Of a stretch of 64,000 nucleotides of DNA, positions 1 to 37,055 are shown one piece after another. Position 1 is the first letter of the stretch. Each line of letters opens with the position of its first letter. The stretch spans positions 13,906,001 through 13,970,000 of the forward strand of contig NC_046292.1 of assembly GCF_004115265.2 (NCBI RefSeq), read 5' to 3'. The translations under genes were made by a program, and so were the position numbers. The notes beneath the pieces were generated by a model. That model saw only the letters and a list, made by a program, of their open reading frames with translations. It did not search any database and was not told the origin of the DNA. This DNA comes from Rhinolophus ferrumequinum (Eukaryota; Chordata; Mammalia; Chiroptera; Rhinolophidae).

Positions 1-100
1 CTATATATGATAAGGAACTAAAATTCACAGGACTTAAATATGTAAAGGAATATCTGCCCAGTAATTAATATAGGCAATGACAATATGTGTATAGCATTCT

Positions 101-290
101 AAAGTGTACAAAGTCCTTCACACACCTTATCTCATTTTATCTTCTAACATTCCTACAAAGTGGATGACATTAATCCCCCAATTTTACAGGCAAAGCAAAT
201 GAGCCTTGCATGGGTTAAAATGACCTAGTCAAAGTCACACGTAGTTAGCAAAAGGAGGAGCTGACCAAGAACCAAATTTAGAATCCTGTA
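101..290 (-). repeat. MIR SINE fragment, CDA intron
   Basis: The stretch contains the reverse-oriented MIR core: a 'cacaccttatctcatttta' type start, an 'attttacaggcaaagcaaatg' type middle and a 'caaagtcacac' segment. It is highly diverged, as expected for a Mesozoic tRNA-derived SINE. Confidence 0.6.
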
Positions 291-1215
291 CTCTTCCAGA
301 GACATCACAGAGCTATGGGTTTAGAAGAGCAAGGATGACAGTTGTAGCTACTGGCTTAACCTCTGGGACTGGAGCAGGCTTGGAAGTTCCTATAGTTAAA
401 TCCACTTTCTTTAAGCACCGTCCTTTGTCCTGTTCAGAGCTGGAGGATTGCCTGTAGGTGCCTTAATTCTCAGAGACAACCCCCCAACTTTAAGCTTTTC
501 TTCTCTACAATGTCTCAGATTTTAGGAGCTTAGTTTTCTCTTTAACTCACATGCATATTATTCTTTCATGCCTCAGAGCCTTTGCACATGCTATTTCCTT
601 TGCCTGAAACACAGAAAAACCTGGGGCTTCAGAATCGCACTCCTGTTACTTTAGCTCACCGAACCTGTTTCCTTGCAGGAAAATGGTCATTCTGACACTC
701 AGGTTGTACTGAGAATTACGTGAAATGATGTATGTTGAGTGCCTGGTACAGAGCATAGTAGGTGCTCACTAATGGTGACTAATGAACTCTCTGCATGTCC
801 TCCAAGAAACGGACCAAAAATAAAGAACCAGACCTCCATAAAATATTCTCTTTCACTCCGTAGGCAGGGATTATCTCCCTCTTACCATGCATTCTCACTC
901 CATTTTGTTTAAAATGACAAGTTTCCTATGTCACCCACTGGGCTGAGCAATCTCTCAAGAACCAGAGACAAATTCTCCTTAACTTTGTGTTCCTAAATGT
1001 TTATTGAATACACTAACGAAAATAATGGTGCTGCCTCTGGAAAGCCGTCATGTGCTGCTTCTCAGCCTCTAGGACGCAGCTTATCTATGAATCAGGAGCT
1101 GCCTAGCAGGGTGTGACTTCATCTGGAGGGAGGAAGACTCGGGGGCCTGATTCTTAGCAATTCTCCTCATGCTTCGGGGAAAAACTGATCCATGTTTGAT
1201 TCTCTACTTCCCCAG

Positions 1216-4787
<3,572 letters not shown>

Positions 4788-5090
4788 AGGATGGAGCACG
4801 CCCACCACCTGGGAGAGCCTGGGTTCATTCGCGCATGTGCTTAAGGGAACAGCTGCCCAGAGGACATCATGATCACGGTCTCACAGACCTGGGGACAAAT
4901 GCCAAATGGTCCCCAACCCTACAGGGGCTTCCTTGCAACTTCCTTGCAACCCACCTTGTCCTTCCTCTCCTTCCTGTGGGTCCTCTTTAAAACTCCAGCC
5001 AAGTCTGAACTGTTTCCCCATTAGCCTTCCTGAGTGTCTATCCTGCTCTGAGCGACTTTTCTAATTATAAACATGCCAGAACATCCTGAC
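4788..5090 (+). promoter_or_regulatory. CDA: CDA 3'UTR with probable polyadenylation signal
   Basis: About 300 bases follow the CDA stop. A variant hexamer TATAAA lies at 5066-5071 and no canonical AATAAA is present nearby, so cleavage is expected around 5085-5095. The end point is an inference. Confidence 0.5.
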
Positions 5091-5611
5091 TCGGGAGAGT
5101 GTGTTTTGCTCTGTATCTATCATTGCTCGCAACTCCTAGGAAGGACAGGGTGATTTGTCTTTCTAGAAAGACCTGAATGCTTTCTGCTGGGGGAGGAAAT
5201 GGGCATCTTGGCACTATGTACCCTTCAGTGTGGAGAGATGAAGTTTTAAGCCTCTTGCCCCTGTATTTTCCAGATGGGAGGCCCCCGGGCTGGGCGTAAC
5301 AGCCAGTGGCCATTTCTAGTATCTGTTTTGGGCTCCCCCTTCTTACACAGGAGGATGCTGGGCTTCAGAGACGTCAAGTAACTTGCTCCAGAACTATGGC
5401 AAAACTCAGACCAGAATCCAGGTCCTGTCACCCTCAACACAGGAGGTTGGGGAAAGGAAAACAGAAAAGAGAGAATGCTGGAATTAAATAGGCCAAGATG
5501 TTAACATCAGTTAACACTCTGCTTGACGGGAATGTAGATTAGTGCCTGTGTTTTCCTTTGTACATATCTGTATTGTTTTTATTTTCAAAACTTTTTTTTT
5601 AACAAGAAAAA

Positions 5612-5850
5612 AATGGCATCGCATAATGGTTAAACATTTGAACTTTGGAGTTGGACAGCCTCCAAACTGTGTGGTTTTGGGCAAGCTACTTCATTACTTT
5701 GAGACCTAGTGTCCTCGTCTGTAAAGTGGGGCTGTTGGTATCCACCCCACAGAACTGCTGTACAAATTGAATGAAATAATTGAATGAAACTAAGAAGAGC
5801 CCAGGGTTGGATCCTCAGTAAGCTCTTGATACATGTCAGCTGTTACTTTT
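5612..5850 (+). repeat. MIR SINE
   Basis: The stretch is a recognisable full-length MIR in sense: 'ggcatcgcataatggttaaa', 'tttgggcaagctacttcatt', 'gtctgtaaagtggggctg' and a 'cagtaagctcttgatacatg' tail. It lies between CDA and PINK1. Confidence 0.7.
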
Positions 5851-5929
5851 ATTAAGGGTGACAAATTTTGGTCCTTTGAGGGTGGATTTGAATTTTGCAA
5901 ATAGGCAGCAGTCTTTTACAGCCAATCCA

Positions 5930-6060
5930 TTCATTCATTCAACAACTATTTATTGAGTACCTACTGTGTTCTAGGGCTGGATCCAAACCCTGGGGATGCA
6001 GCAGTGAATAAGATAAATATAATCCCTGCCCTCGCAGGGCTCTCGGTCTACCTGCAGGAA
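5930..6060 (+). repeat. L2 3' end fragment
   Basis: It starts with 'cattcattcattcaacaact' followed by 'tattgagtacctactgtg' and 'ggatgcagcagtgaataaga', a classic L2 3' end. The following 6060-6870 holds no gene that I can support, only a purine-rich patch near 6100-6300 and AT-rich sequence. Confidence 0.65.
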
Positions 6061-6879
6061 ATGAGATCTAAATGATACTAGTACTTCATGACGAGTGTCA
6101 CCCAAGGGGAAGAAAGTACTCTGGGAGCAAGCAGCATAAGGAGAGGAGCTTGGCTAAGAATGTGCAAGGCTACCCTGAGGAGGGGATGGTCCAGCCAGGG
6201 CATAAGAAGGGTCGTCCATTAGGGAATGGGGCTGGGGGAGGGGCAAAGAATGAGGACGGCCTAAAGGACGAAACTCAGTGTTCTTATACTTCGTGGAAAC
6301 AGACTGGAGAAGGCAATTCACAAAAAAGGATTCCAGAAATTATTTGAATAATGTCTGCTTGGAAAAACAACACTCATTTGGCTGCAGAGAGCCTGAGATG
6401 TTTGTTTAAAATAAAAGCACTTTCATTTTGCAGTCCCACTCTTCTGAGGACTCGCGATTTCAGAGTAGTGCCTGCTTTATTGTTCAGAGCTGTTGTGTTT
6501 TATAGGATCCTAAAGCTGAGTCCCAGATTCCCGTGGCAATAAATAGAAGCATGTATATATATTACTGCTGCTATTGCCAGCTGCTGCTAATTGCTTATGT
6601 AAACTACAAGATTCTTTAGGATTTTCTTTTGGCAGAGAGGAGGGCACAACTATAATTGACATATACTAGGGATACTTTGGGTGTCAGAAATGAAGCCAGA
6701 AAATGCTGTTCAAGAATAAGTAATGGAATGGCCTAATAAGTCTCACACACACATAATATTTTGCATATAATTACATTAGCACAGAAATAAGCGTGGAAGG
6801 AACATCCAGTAAGTTAGTTTTTGAGGGGTATGGGAAGGAGAAGTTAAGGTGGAGGAGGGGATTAAAAACCCTATGACTG

Positions 6880-7012
6880 GGGGTGGCCAGTTAGCTCAGT
6901 TGGTTAAAGCATGGTGCTGGTAGCCCCAGGTTTGCCGGTTTGATCCCCACATGGGCTACTGTGAGCTGTGCCCTCCTTAAAAAAACAAAAACAATGGGAA
7001 AAAAAAACAACT
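6880..7012 (+). mobile_element. tRNA-derived SINE, Rhin-1-like (bat)
   Basis: The tRNA-like head carries an A box (tagctcagttggttaaag) and a B box (gccggtttgatcccc), followed by 'acatgggctactgtgagctg' and an A-rich tail. A 9-bp duplication, ctatgactg, flanks it at 6871-6879 and 7013-7021. The head is shared with copies at 12627 and 34873. The resemblance to rhinolophoid-bat Rhin-1 SINEs is from memory. Confidence 0.8.
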
Positions 7013-7045
7013 CTATGACTGAACAGAAAAAAAAATTGGCACAAT

Positions 7046-7565
7046 GATTGCATTAGTTATCTATTGCTGTATAACAAATTATGCCAAAATTTAGCAGCTG
7101 GGGGCAACAAAAATTTATTATCTCACAATTTCTGCAGGTCAGGATCTAGGCTGAGTCATCTGGCTCAAGGTCTCACACAAGGCTTCAGGTAAGCTGTCAG
7201 CTGGTGCTGCTGTCTTATCTGAAGGCTCAACTGGGGAAGGCTCGATCCTCTTCAAAGCTCACTCATGTGGTTGTTGGCAGGATTCAGTCTCGTGGGTTGC
7301 TGTTTTTACTGTTCAGTTCCTTGCTACACGGGCCTCTCCATAGTGCAGTTTACAACGCAGCAGCTGGCTTCCAACTCCGAAGAAACAAGCAAGAGAGCAA
7401 GAGAGAGTGAGCAAGACAGAAGTCAGAGTCTTTTTTAACCTAACCACAAAGGTGACATCTCATCACTGTGGCCAAATTCTATCCCTTAGGAACAAGTCAC
7501 TAAGGTCCAGCCAACAGTCAAGGGGTGGGGATTACACAAAGGTATGAATACCAGGTGGTAGGCAC
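7046..7565 (-). mobile_element. Ancient retroviral LTR fossil, antisense
   Basis: The segment runs from 'cattagttatctattgctgt' to 'ggtatgaataccaggtggta', the reverse of a common eutherian solo-LTR type that I think belongs to the ERVL/MaLR group. It has no coding content, is strongly diverged, and is probably a solo LTR of pre-bat age. The family assignment is tentative. Confidence 0.45.
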
Positions 7566-7609
7566 TCTAAAGATGTGAAAATTGGAAGTGCACATGGACA
7601 AAGAAAAGT

Positions 7610-7790
7610 AAAGAAAATAGAAAAGTAGGCAAGGGTGGCAGGAGGGTCAGATGAAGTAGGCCTGATAAGCCCTGTTAAGGAGTTGACCTTATTTCAAAGC
7701 GCAGCCATCAGTTTCAAGGCAGCAGGAGGATGTGGTCAGTTTTGTGCCTTAAATAGCTCAGTCTGCCAAATCAAGAGATATTAGAGAGCT
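7610..7790 (-). repeat. L2 LINE fragment
   Basis: Segments such as 'ggcctgataagccctgttaa' and 'ggcagcaggaggatgtggtc' resemble reverse L2. The match is weak. Confidence 0.35.
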
Positions 7791-8284
7791 GAGGGAAACC
7801 ACAGAAGAAATAGCTAAAAGAGTAAAATATTGTTACCTCTGGGCTTAGAAGGAGTCAGAAGAGGAGATTGTTGCTTTTCATGATTGAGCCTATCTATATA
7901 TATTGTGAGTGTTTTTTAAACCACATATACATAATGCTTTTATTTAAAGGATTTTCTAATTTAAAAAAATGGAAAGGGAATAAAAAGAAAGAAGCTATAG
8001 AAAGGAAATTATTTTACCAATAATGTAGTGTAAATTCAAGAGCACAAATGCAGTAGGTGATTCTGTTTGGGGGGTGGGTGGGGGGTGTGAACTATTTGAC
8101 ATTCCTATGGCTTCCCTCTGTCTCAATGCTGGGAAGAAGGAGTGAGTCATGTGATTGGGAGTTTGTGTTCCCAGAAGGCTGTCAAAGAAGCACTGGAGAT
8201 CCAGAAGGCCCTCTGCTGAGAGCTGGGAGGGTCGGGGGTGGGGCCTAAGCTTTAAAAATGACAATTTCTGTTCTTACAGATCTC

Positions 8285-8600
8285 ACAGTTTAGAGGGGGC
8301 ATCTAGCCCAGTCTAGGAAAGGTCAAGGAAGGCTTCCTGGAGGAGGTGGCCTCAAATGTGACCGGGGATTCTTTTAAGAGGCAAATCAAGACGGGATCAG
8401 CATGATGCTTGGGACAATGGCAAGTAATTCATGAAGGTAGGGAAAGGGCACAGCAAGAAAGATGCTAGGGCCAAATAGTGAAGGGCCTTCTGTGCCAAAC
8501 TAAGGAGCTTAGATTTTATCCTTAGGGCAAAGGGCAGAGGCCAAGAGCCTGTGAAGGACTTTGTACAGTAGGTGACATAGTCATATTTTTACTTTGAATA
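8285..8600 (-). repeat. L2 LINE fragment
   Basis: The segments 'caaggaaggcttcctggagg', 'gaagggccttctgtgccaaa' and 'gagcttagattttatcctta' follow in the order expected for reverse-strand L2 ORF sequence. The flanking 8600-9950 holds no gene or repeat that I can name with confidence. Confidence 0.5.
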
Positions 8601-9964
8601 ATCACTGCAGGGCAGCAAATTTATTGGACTGCATGAACCACAGATTGTCTGAATTTCTTAGCTACACATCTCCGTAATCCACCAGCATCACATTTTGTCC
8701 AGGCAAAACAGAGATGCTTCTTCCCAGGGAAATCTCACTCTCTGCCCACTGTTGTCTGATTTTAACCTCCAAAAACTATAGCTCAGGAGTTTCAAGTAGC
8801 TGGATTTTGATCTGGCAGAAAGCAGGGTTTGCTCTGTCAACAGTTTCAGCAGAAACTCCTTCCACTTGTGTGGGCAATTTAGAGATAGCATTTCTGAAAA
8901 GGGCTGTGGATAAAGGACGTTGCTGCTCTGGGAAAAGATGTCTGTCTCCTGCCAGGAGGAGATGAAGGACACCGTTCAAAGAGGAAGGTCAAATTGCCCT
9001 CAACAGTTCTTTTTTTGTTTGTTTCTTTTTTAAGTCTTGTCTTTTTCCATTTTTATATTAGCATCAGCTTTTTATCCCACCGTGTCCTTTGGGGGAAGGT
9101 TAAACGATGCGTCTTAGGAATATTATGTACTTCACCAAACTACATGGTCCTGATGCCTAGAGGAAAAAGGGTACAATGATAACAGAGCAGGGTGTACAGC
9201 AGAGAAGAACAGCTCCCCTACCACTCCGTTCTCTAGTCCTTGTGACGGAGCTTATCAAAGCCTGTCTGGCACCTAGTGATATTTAATAATCTTCTAAGAA
9301 CGGGAGGCTCTTCTGTAGAATAGTAAATCTGCAGTAGAAACAGATATCTCGTCAGAAAACCACATACCATATCCCCAACTTCCCCTTTTAGGGATACCTC
9401 TAAAGAGGTGGAAGATGCTATGCGAGAATCTCAGGACCATCCCCTGAGACCTGCCACCATGGAAAGACTTTTCCTTCTCTGAGAACAGAGGGGGACAAAA
9501 GGAATCAGGGTCGTGGTCCCAAAGAAAGGTAGCCTGGTGCCTCTCCATGATAAGGTTATATTATTGCCCTGAGAAAGAGGAACACAGAATCCCTGCAATT
9601 CTTACTGGAAGACTCTGTGTAGAAGACTCTTTGCTTCCAGCCAGATGGCTGCTGAAGAATCCAGCTTCATGCTGTGCTTGGTTCAGATCTGTCCAAACAA
9701 CTTAGAGTTTTCTACAGAAGAAGTGAACCAGTCTAGTGCCATCTTGACCAAAGTCCAGCATTCTCTGTTGAACAAGAAACTACACAGCCTACAATGGTCT
9801 GGAGATTTGATTTCCACAGGTGGGTGGGTTAAGCATCACAGGTCTGGCAAGTGTATTTGCAGCTTAGAGGACTAAATCCAAAGGTTGATAACCAATGCAC
9901 TCTTGAACTTAAAACAACTAATACAATGTCCCTTTAGGTAATATGTCTTACTATTACCAGACTC

Positions 9965-10490
9965 AGGCCCGGCACTGCTTGTCAACACCAAGAACCTGAA
10001 TGACAACGGTTGATGAGAAGAAAAGCGTACTTTATTCTAGATGCCGGCAGCTAGCGAAGAAGGCAGACAAACGTCCAGAAAAAAAAACACCTTTTCGGAA
10101 CTGAGAATAATCAAGAGGTTTTATAATCAAGCAGGCGGGTGGGGGAAAGAACAAAGAAAAGTGGGAGTTGGTCATGTAAATGTTTCAGGGCTGACAGTTG
10201 AGAAATTGCCTCCCAGGGCCTGGTCTGAGAAATCGCCTCCCATGGACTGGTCTGCTTCATAATATTATCTCGAAATCAGTAGCCGGGGCTGGAGTGTTTC
10301 GTGCATCATCAGCAAAAATTGCAAGGGAGTTGCAACCATGGATCCCGGTGTCCAGGCGGCAGAAAATTGAGAAATTGTTCTTTCCAGGTTAATGTTCTGC
10401 TGATTAATTAGATCAACAAGGTATGTATAGTCTTCAGAAAGGGAACAGAGCAGAGTTATTAAATCAGGCAGTGAGGGCAAAAACCAAAGA
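9965..10490 (-). mobile_element. Endogenous retrovirus LTR fossil, antisense
   Basis: An LTR-like block with a reverse-oriented polyadenylation signal ('gtactttattctag' near 10027), no coding sequence and composition unlike its neighbours. It is the first of three LTR-like blocks in the same orientation between 9.96 and 12.5 kb. It appears to be a solo LTR or the remnant of a larger provirus. The family is not determined and the ends are approximate. Confidence 0.45.
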
Positions 10491-10954
10491 GAAAACAGCT
10501 GAATATCAGGAGGCTAAATAGCGAACTATGAGGAGATCCAAACTGCAAACTAGATAAATCTGTGTTATTGATTCCCAAGTTTCACCCTTACAGTACCAGC
10601 TATGTAGTTATCTCTAGCCTCATGGCAAAATGTTACATTCCTAGGAAAGAAAATTCTCGTAGTTAAAACTAAAGGTCTTAGAAGATCTCTTGTTCCCTCT
10701 CAGTAAACACTAAAGTGCTGTACTGATAATGACACATAGCAGATGAATAGACTTAAACTTTAAACGAGTCCTTTGCCCCAACTGAATTTCTTTCTAGACA
10801 GTGAAGTTTCTCTGATCCTCTCTTTCATATCTTTCTCTAAAGGACAATTTCAACAGAGCATTTTAAACTGTAATTTAAAATTCCCTGAGATCAACCAAAA
10901 AAAAATTAAAGACAATATCTGATTTCCACGTGCCTCTGTGTCAACATATGAAAC

Positions 10955-11510
10955 GTCCAAATCTGTAGAGAATTTTTATGAGTTTATTTGGGCCAAACTG
11001 ACAACAATTGCCAGGAAGCAAAATCTCAACGGATTGAGAAAATGCTCTGGAGAATGGCAGTTTTGCAGCTTTATTTTATACATTAGAATCAAAGGAGGAG
11101 ACGTAAAGAGGGTTACATGAAATCCATTGGTGGTAGATTAAGGGGGCGGGAGAAAGCAAAGCAGGGAAGTCTCTGGGATTGGATAAAAAGTAAAACAGAG
11201 AGACATACTTCTTTTACATTGGTGGGTACAGGATAGTTCATAATGAACAGTTATAGCACATAGAGATGGTATTCGGGGAACAAGATAACAGTGAGGTGTT
11301 CTGTGGGTCTCTTGCTCTGGTCTGAGGGGTCTGGAAAAGGAGAGTACACTGACATTCCAAGGGCTCGTTATCTTAGGTGCAAAAAGACAATAGACAGGCT
11401 CACTTAAGGTAAAGATTGACCTTTTTGTCAAGGAAACTACAGGCATAGGACATGACTACCCATCATGCCTAGCTTTTATTAGGAATTTTTATATTCAGCC
11501 CATCCTGTGT
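10955..11510 (-). mobile_element. Endogenous retrovirus LTR fossil, antisense
   Basis: The segment begins 'aatttttatgagtttatttg' and contains 'gcagctttattttatacatt', the reverse of an LTR 3' region with its polyadenylation signal, followed by an LTR U3-like body. It is old and non-coding, and the family is uncertain. Confidence 0.45.
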
Positions 11511-12079
11511 AGTTACTTTCAGTCTTTGAGTTTGTAAGGCCTGCCATGCTGGCCTCCCCTGAGCTCGTCAGGTTTAGTGTGTGCCCTCTTTTTTGTCCAT
11601 ATCTGTAAATAAATTGGAAAGAAATTGATTTATTTATCTATTTATGTCTCTCCCAAATAAATGTCATTGGATATCACAAGGGCCCTGCAATTTCTCCCCA
11701 TGAGAGCAATCAGAACACATACACATACACTGTTGAATCAGTTGTCCACCTGTCCCTAGCCAGGGATCCACCATATGACCAAGCAAGCCTGGGGGGCCAG
11801 AACTCTTCAGATGATCGAAGACTTCCTCCAGCAACAGCTACCATCTACATGTACTTCGATTTAGTATTTAAAGAGGAAGCAAGAGATGTGAAACTGAATA
11901 TCAACAGGATAGTAACTAATATTATGGAATTAATGTTAATCTTTTAGAGGTGACACTGTTTATGATTTTTAAAAATAGTTCTTATCTTTTAGGTGCTCGT
12001 AGATACCGAAATGTTTATAAATGAAATAATACATCTGGGATTTGCTTTAAAGTAAGGGGGGGTAGTAGAAAGGTATTGT

Positions 12080-12480
12080 TAAAAAACAAAATTCAACCAA
12101 GTAAATCTGAAGATCTAATTGACTTTATTAAGTGATTCATGAATCAGGCAACATCCCCTCCAGTAACTAGAAGAGAGTGCTCCCAAGAGTTGTATAAAAT
12201 GGAAAATTTTTACAGGAAGCGGAGTGGGGCAAGGAAGCTAATAATGGAAGAAAAGGATTATTTTGTGACAGGGACATCTTTTCTGTGGGAAAGTGAAGGG
12301 TTTTATTATGTAGATTGTCCCAATGGAGAGGGCTTACAAGTATGTTACCTTATTGGGGCTTGACCAGAAAATTCCATATTGGTTGATTATGTTTCTGGGA
12401 GAAGTCGAAACTGCAATTAGATCTGGTATTAAATATGGGTTTGGTATCATGGGCTTTTAGCATCAGTGATACCATGTGGG
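12080..12480 (-). mobile_element. Endogenous retrovirus LTR fossil, antisense
   Basis: The segment begins 'aaaattcaaccaagtaaatc' and 'gactttattaagtgattcat' and ends near 'gatactgtgggacctg'-like sequence, the reverse of an interspersed LTR family known from several placental orders. It is non-coding and broken, probably older than the bat radiation. The family name is withheld because I cannot search for it. Confidence 0.5.
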
Positions 12481-12626
12481 ACCTGTTTTTTCTTTTCTTT
12501 AACAGTATAGATAAATAAACTAATGACCGTTTGTTGATAATTTGTTGAAGCAGGTGAATGTGTACATAGGGTTCACTATACTATTTTTGTGTTTGAAATT
12601 TTCCGTTTTTAAAAAAAGGCAAGAAA

Positions 12627-12859
12627 CGGGCGGCTGGATGGCTCAGTTGGTTAGAGCGTGAGCTCTTAACAACAAGGTTGCCAGTTCAATTCCCGCATGG
12701 GATGGTGGGCTGCGCCCCCTGCAACTAAGATTAAAAACCGCGACTGGACTTGGAGCTGGGCTGTGTCCTCCACAACTAGATTAAAGGACAACTATTTGAA
12801 GCTGATGGGCCCTGGAGAAACACACTGTTCCCCAATATTCCCCAATAAAAATTTTTTTT
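12627..12859 (+). mobile_element. tRNA-derived SINE, Rhin-1-like, full-length form
   Basis: The head has an A box (tggctcagttggttagag) and a B box (ggttgccagttcaattccc). It is followed by the body 'gggctgcgccccctgcaact', which is typical of rhinolophoid-bat SINEs, and an A/T-rich tail. A 14-bp duplication, aaaaaggcaagaaa, lies at 12613-12626 and 12860-12873. It sits about 700 bases upstream of the PINK1 start. Confidence 0.85.
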
Positions 12860-13449
12860 AAAAAGGCAAGAAAAAAAGAAATCACTCATTATAAATCCTT
12901 TCATCAGCATTTCTAACAGTGGGTTTGGGTAACAGGGCTCTGCCACCAACAAGCTGTGACTGGGCAAATCCTTCCATGTCTCCGGAATTCAGCTCACTCA
13001 TCTGAAAAATGTCGTTCATCTGAAAAATGTCGCCTTTGGGTGGGATTTCTCTTGGAGTACTAAGAAGTGAGCAGGGGCTGTGCGTTTGTAGAGAGGAGCT
13101 TAAAGGCATTGGGGAGAGTAAGGACTCAATAGTTATGGCAAATGAACTTGAATGTCACCTGATTGTCACTGCCCTTTCTATGAGTCAGTTTCCTTACCTA
13201 TAAAAATGATATTCCTATCTTCTTGGTGGGAATATTAAATAAATTAACAGTTGTAAAGACTCTGGCACCACGGGTGATACTCAATAAACATTAGTTTTCC
13301 TTCTCAACTTCTCGACTGTTCACAATCTGGACCTGCCTGACACGCAACCCCTCCACCCTGGGTCCAAAGTGCAAAAGGGCAAGCAACTACCCGCAGCCAG
13401 GTGCGCGCACAGCGCCCCCGCGCGCCCAGCCAGGGAACCGCCAGATCGG

Positions 13450-13562
13450 CGACCCCGCCCATCGGCCTCCGCGCCTGCGCAGAGGCACCGCCCCAAAGTT
13501 TCTTGTTGTGACCGGCGTCCCCGACGCCTGCGGCTGCTGGTGCACTTGGTCGCGGCGCTACT
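13450..13562 (+). promoter_or_regulatory. PINK1: PINK1 proximal promoter and 5'UTR
   Basis: An NRF1-type palindrome, gcgcctgcgc, lies at 13471-13480, next to GC boxes (ccgccc near 13455 and accgcccc near 13487). There is no TATA box, as expected for a CpG-island promoter. 'gtttcttgttgtgaccggcg' resembles the start of the human PINK1 5'UTR. The start codon at 13563 has a strong context (A at -3, G at +4). The transcription start is inferred to be about 60-95 bases upstream of the ATG. Confidence 0.6.
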
Positions 13563-26626
<13,064 letters not shown>

Positions 26627-27770
26627 TGGCGCTGATGTAGCTGGTGAATTACTAAAAGAACTTGGCAGCATCTATGTCGTGATGGTCTGTGAATGCTGAA
26701 GGAGGGAGCTCTGAGGTGTGAGGGTGGGAGTCGAGAAAAGGTAGAGTAGAGAGGGGTGGTCGACAGAAGAGAAGGCCTCTGGTTTGGCAAATGGGAGGAA
26801 CAAGTTGAGTGAAGTTCATGGTCTGTAGTTACTATCTCTAGCTGTGTGATTTTGGATGTGTCATATAACCGGTGTGGTCTCAAGTTCTCTTACCTATAGA
26901 ATGAAGAGACTGGTCTAGATAGGGGTCGACAAACCTTTTCTATAGAGGGCCCGAGTAAAGACCTGGCTGTCGCAGCTACTCAACTCTTGGCATCGTAGTC
27001 TTAAATATGTAAACGAACAAGCATGGCTGTGTGCCACTGAAATGTGAATTTCATGTGTCACTAAATACTCTTTTAATTTTTTTAAACCATTTAAAAATGC
27101 AAAGACCATTTTTTGCTTAAAGGCCATACAAAAACAAGGCAGCAGGCTGGCTCTACAGGCCATACATACTTGGCCCGCCCCTGGTCTAGATGAATTCAAA
27201 GGGCCCAACCTACAGAAAGTGCTAATCACTGGGCCCCTATGTAGCTGTGCTACAATTAATGTGGTAAGAGCTCTGCACCAGGTGAGAAGATCCCTCAGGG
27301 GTTAAGTGCTGACCGGAAAGCCCTACCTTACGCTCATGTCCTGTCTTCACAGACCTCGAAGTTACTGGCCGAGCTGATCTGTTAGACGAGGCTGGTCTGA
27401 GGAGGGGTGGGCCTGCGCCCCGCTTTATAGGGAGGAGCCAGGCCCGGCGGTGGCTGGTGGTGGCATGTCACCTGAGCTAAGGCAAACATTTGCACAGGTC
27501 AGTACATTCAGGTATCAGAATGAAAAGACATGTGGGCCTGAGAAGTAGGGAGCCTCTGCACGTCACCTGTGCATTCTGGGACAGCTCCAGGGCGGTTCTG
27601 AGAAAGCATTTCCACGGAGCTCCTCCAGCTCCTGAATCGAGTCTGGCAGAGCTAAAATCATGGGTGAAATAGAAATTAACAGCGTAGGGTTTTTAACTTG
27701 CTGATTTCCTTCTGTCTAGCATTTCTTATAGGAATTATGAAGCATTAAATGCACATTTACAACTGCAGAA
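26627..27770 (+). promoter_or_regulatory. PINK1: PINK1 3'UTR and candidate polyadenylation signal
   Basis: There is no AATAAA in the first 1.1 kb after the stop. The best candidate is the variant ATTAAA at 27744-27749. An ancient hAT transposon occupies 26921-27183, which may explain why this 3'UTR would be longer than the human one (about 0.8 kb from memory). The exact end is uncertain. Confidence 0.45.
26921..27183. mobile_element. hAT-type non-autonomous transposon in the PINK1 3'UTR
   Basis: A 263-bp element starts aggggtcgacaaacc and ends cccgcccctg. It is flanked by a perfect 8-bp target duplication, gtctagat (26913-26920 and 27184-27191). The interior 'gccatacaaaaacaaggcag' and 'ctggctctacaggccataca' belongs to the same family as the copies at 1702 and 42547. 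The terminal repeats have decayed, so it is old. Confidence 0.75.
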
Positions 27771-28189
27771 TATGTATGTGCGTTGAACTATTTGGCGTTA
27801 ATTCTTATACCAGAAAGAAAATCCTGTGGGCAGAGACCGATAATAGGGAAGGGATTTCACACAGAGCTCTGCACATGTTCTAGGAACACAGCCATTGCCT
27901 AAAGCAAGTGAACATATATTTAAGGTTCTTTTCAAGCAGGCAATTCCTTAATTCTACAGGCAAGCGCTGTTACCCTACATTTCCCATTTTGGTGATGCCC
28001 CACCAGCCTCAGTGTGTTAATAACCTTATTTGATCCCTTGAGAAGTTTGGAAGTGCTGTCATTTCATAGTTAAAATACAGTCCAGTCTTCGGCCAAATTA
28101 AAAGAGGCCACTTACTATTCTATATCCAGTCATTACCGAACAATATCCCCTCCATTAGCAAAGCACAGCAGGGGCCAGATGAAGTTTGA

Positions 28190-37055
<8,866 letters not shown>

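Noticed and set aside
6880-7012. Possible tRNA gene from the A and B boxes
   Set aside because: The flanking target duplication, A-rich tail and repeated copies show a SINE, not a functional tRNA. The same applies to the copies at 12627 and 34873.
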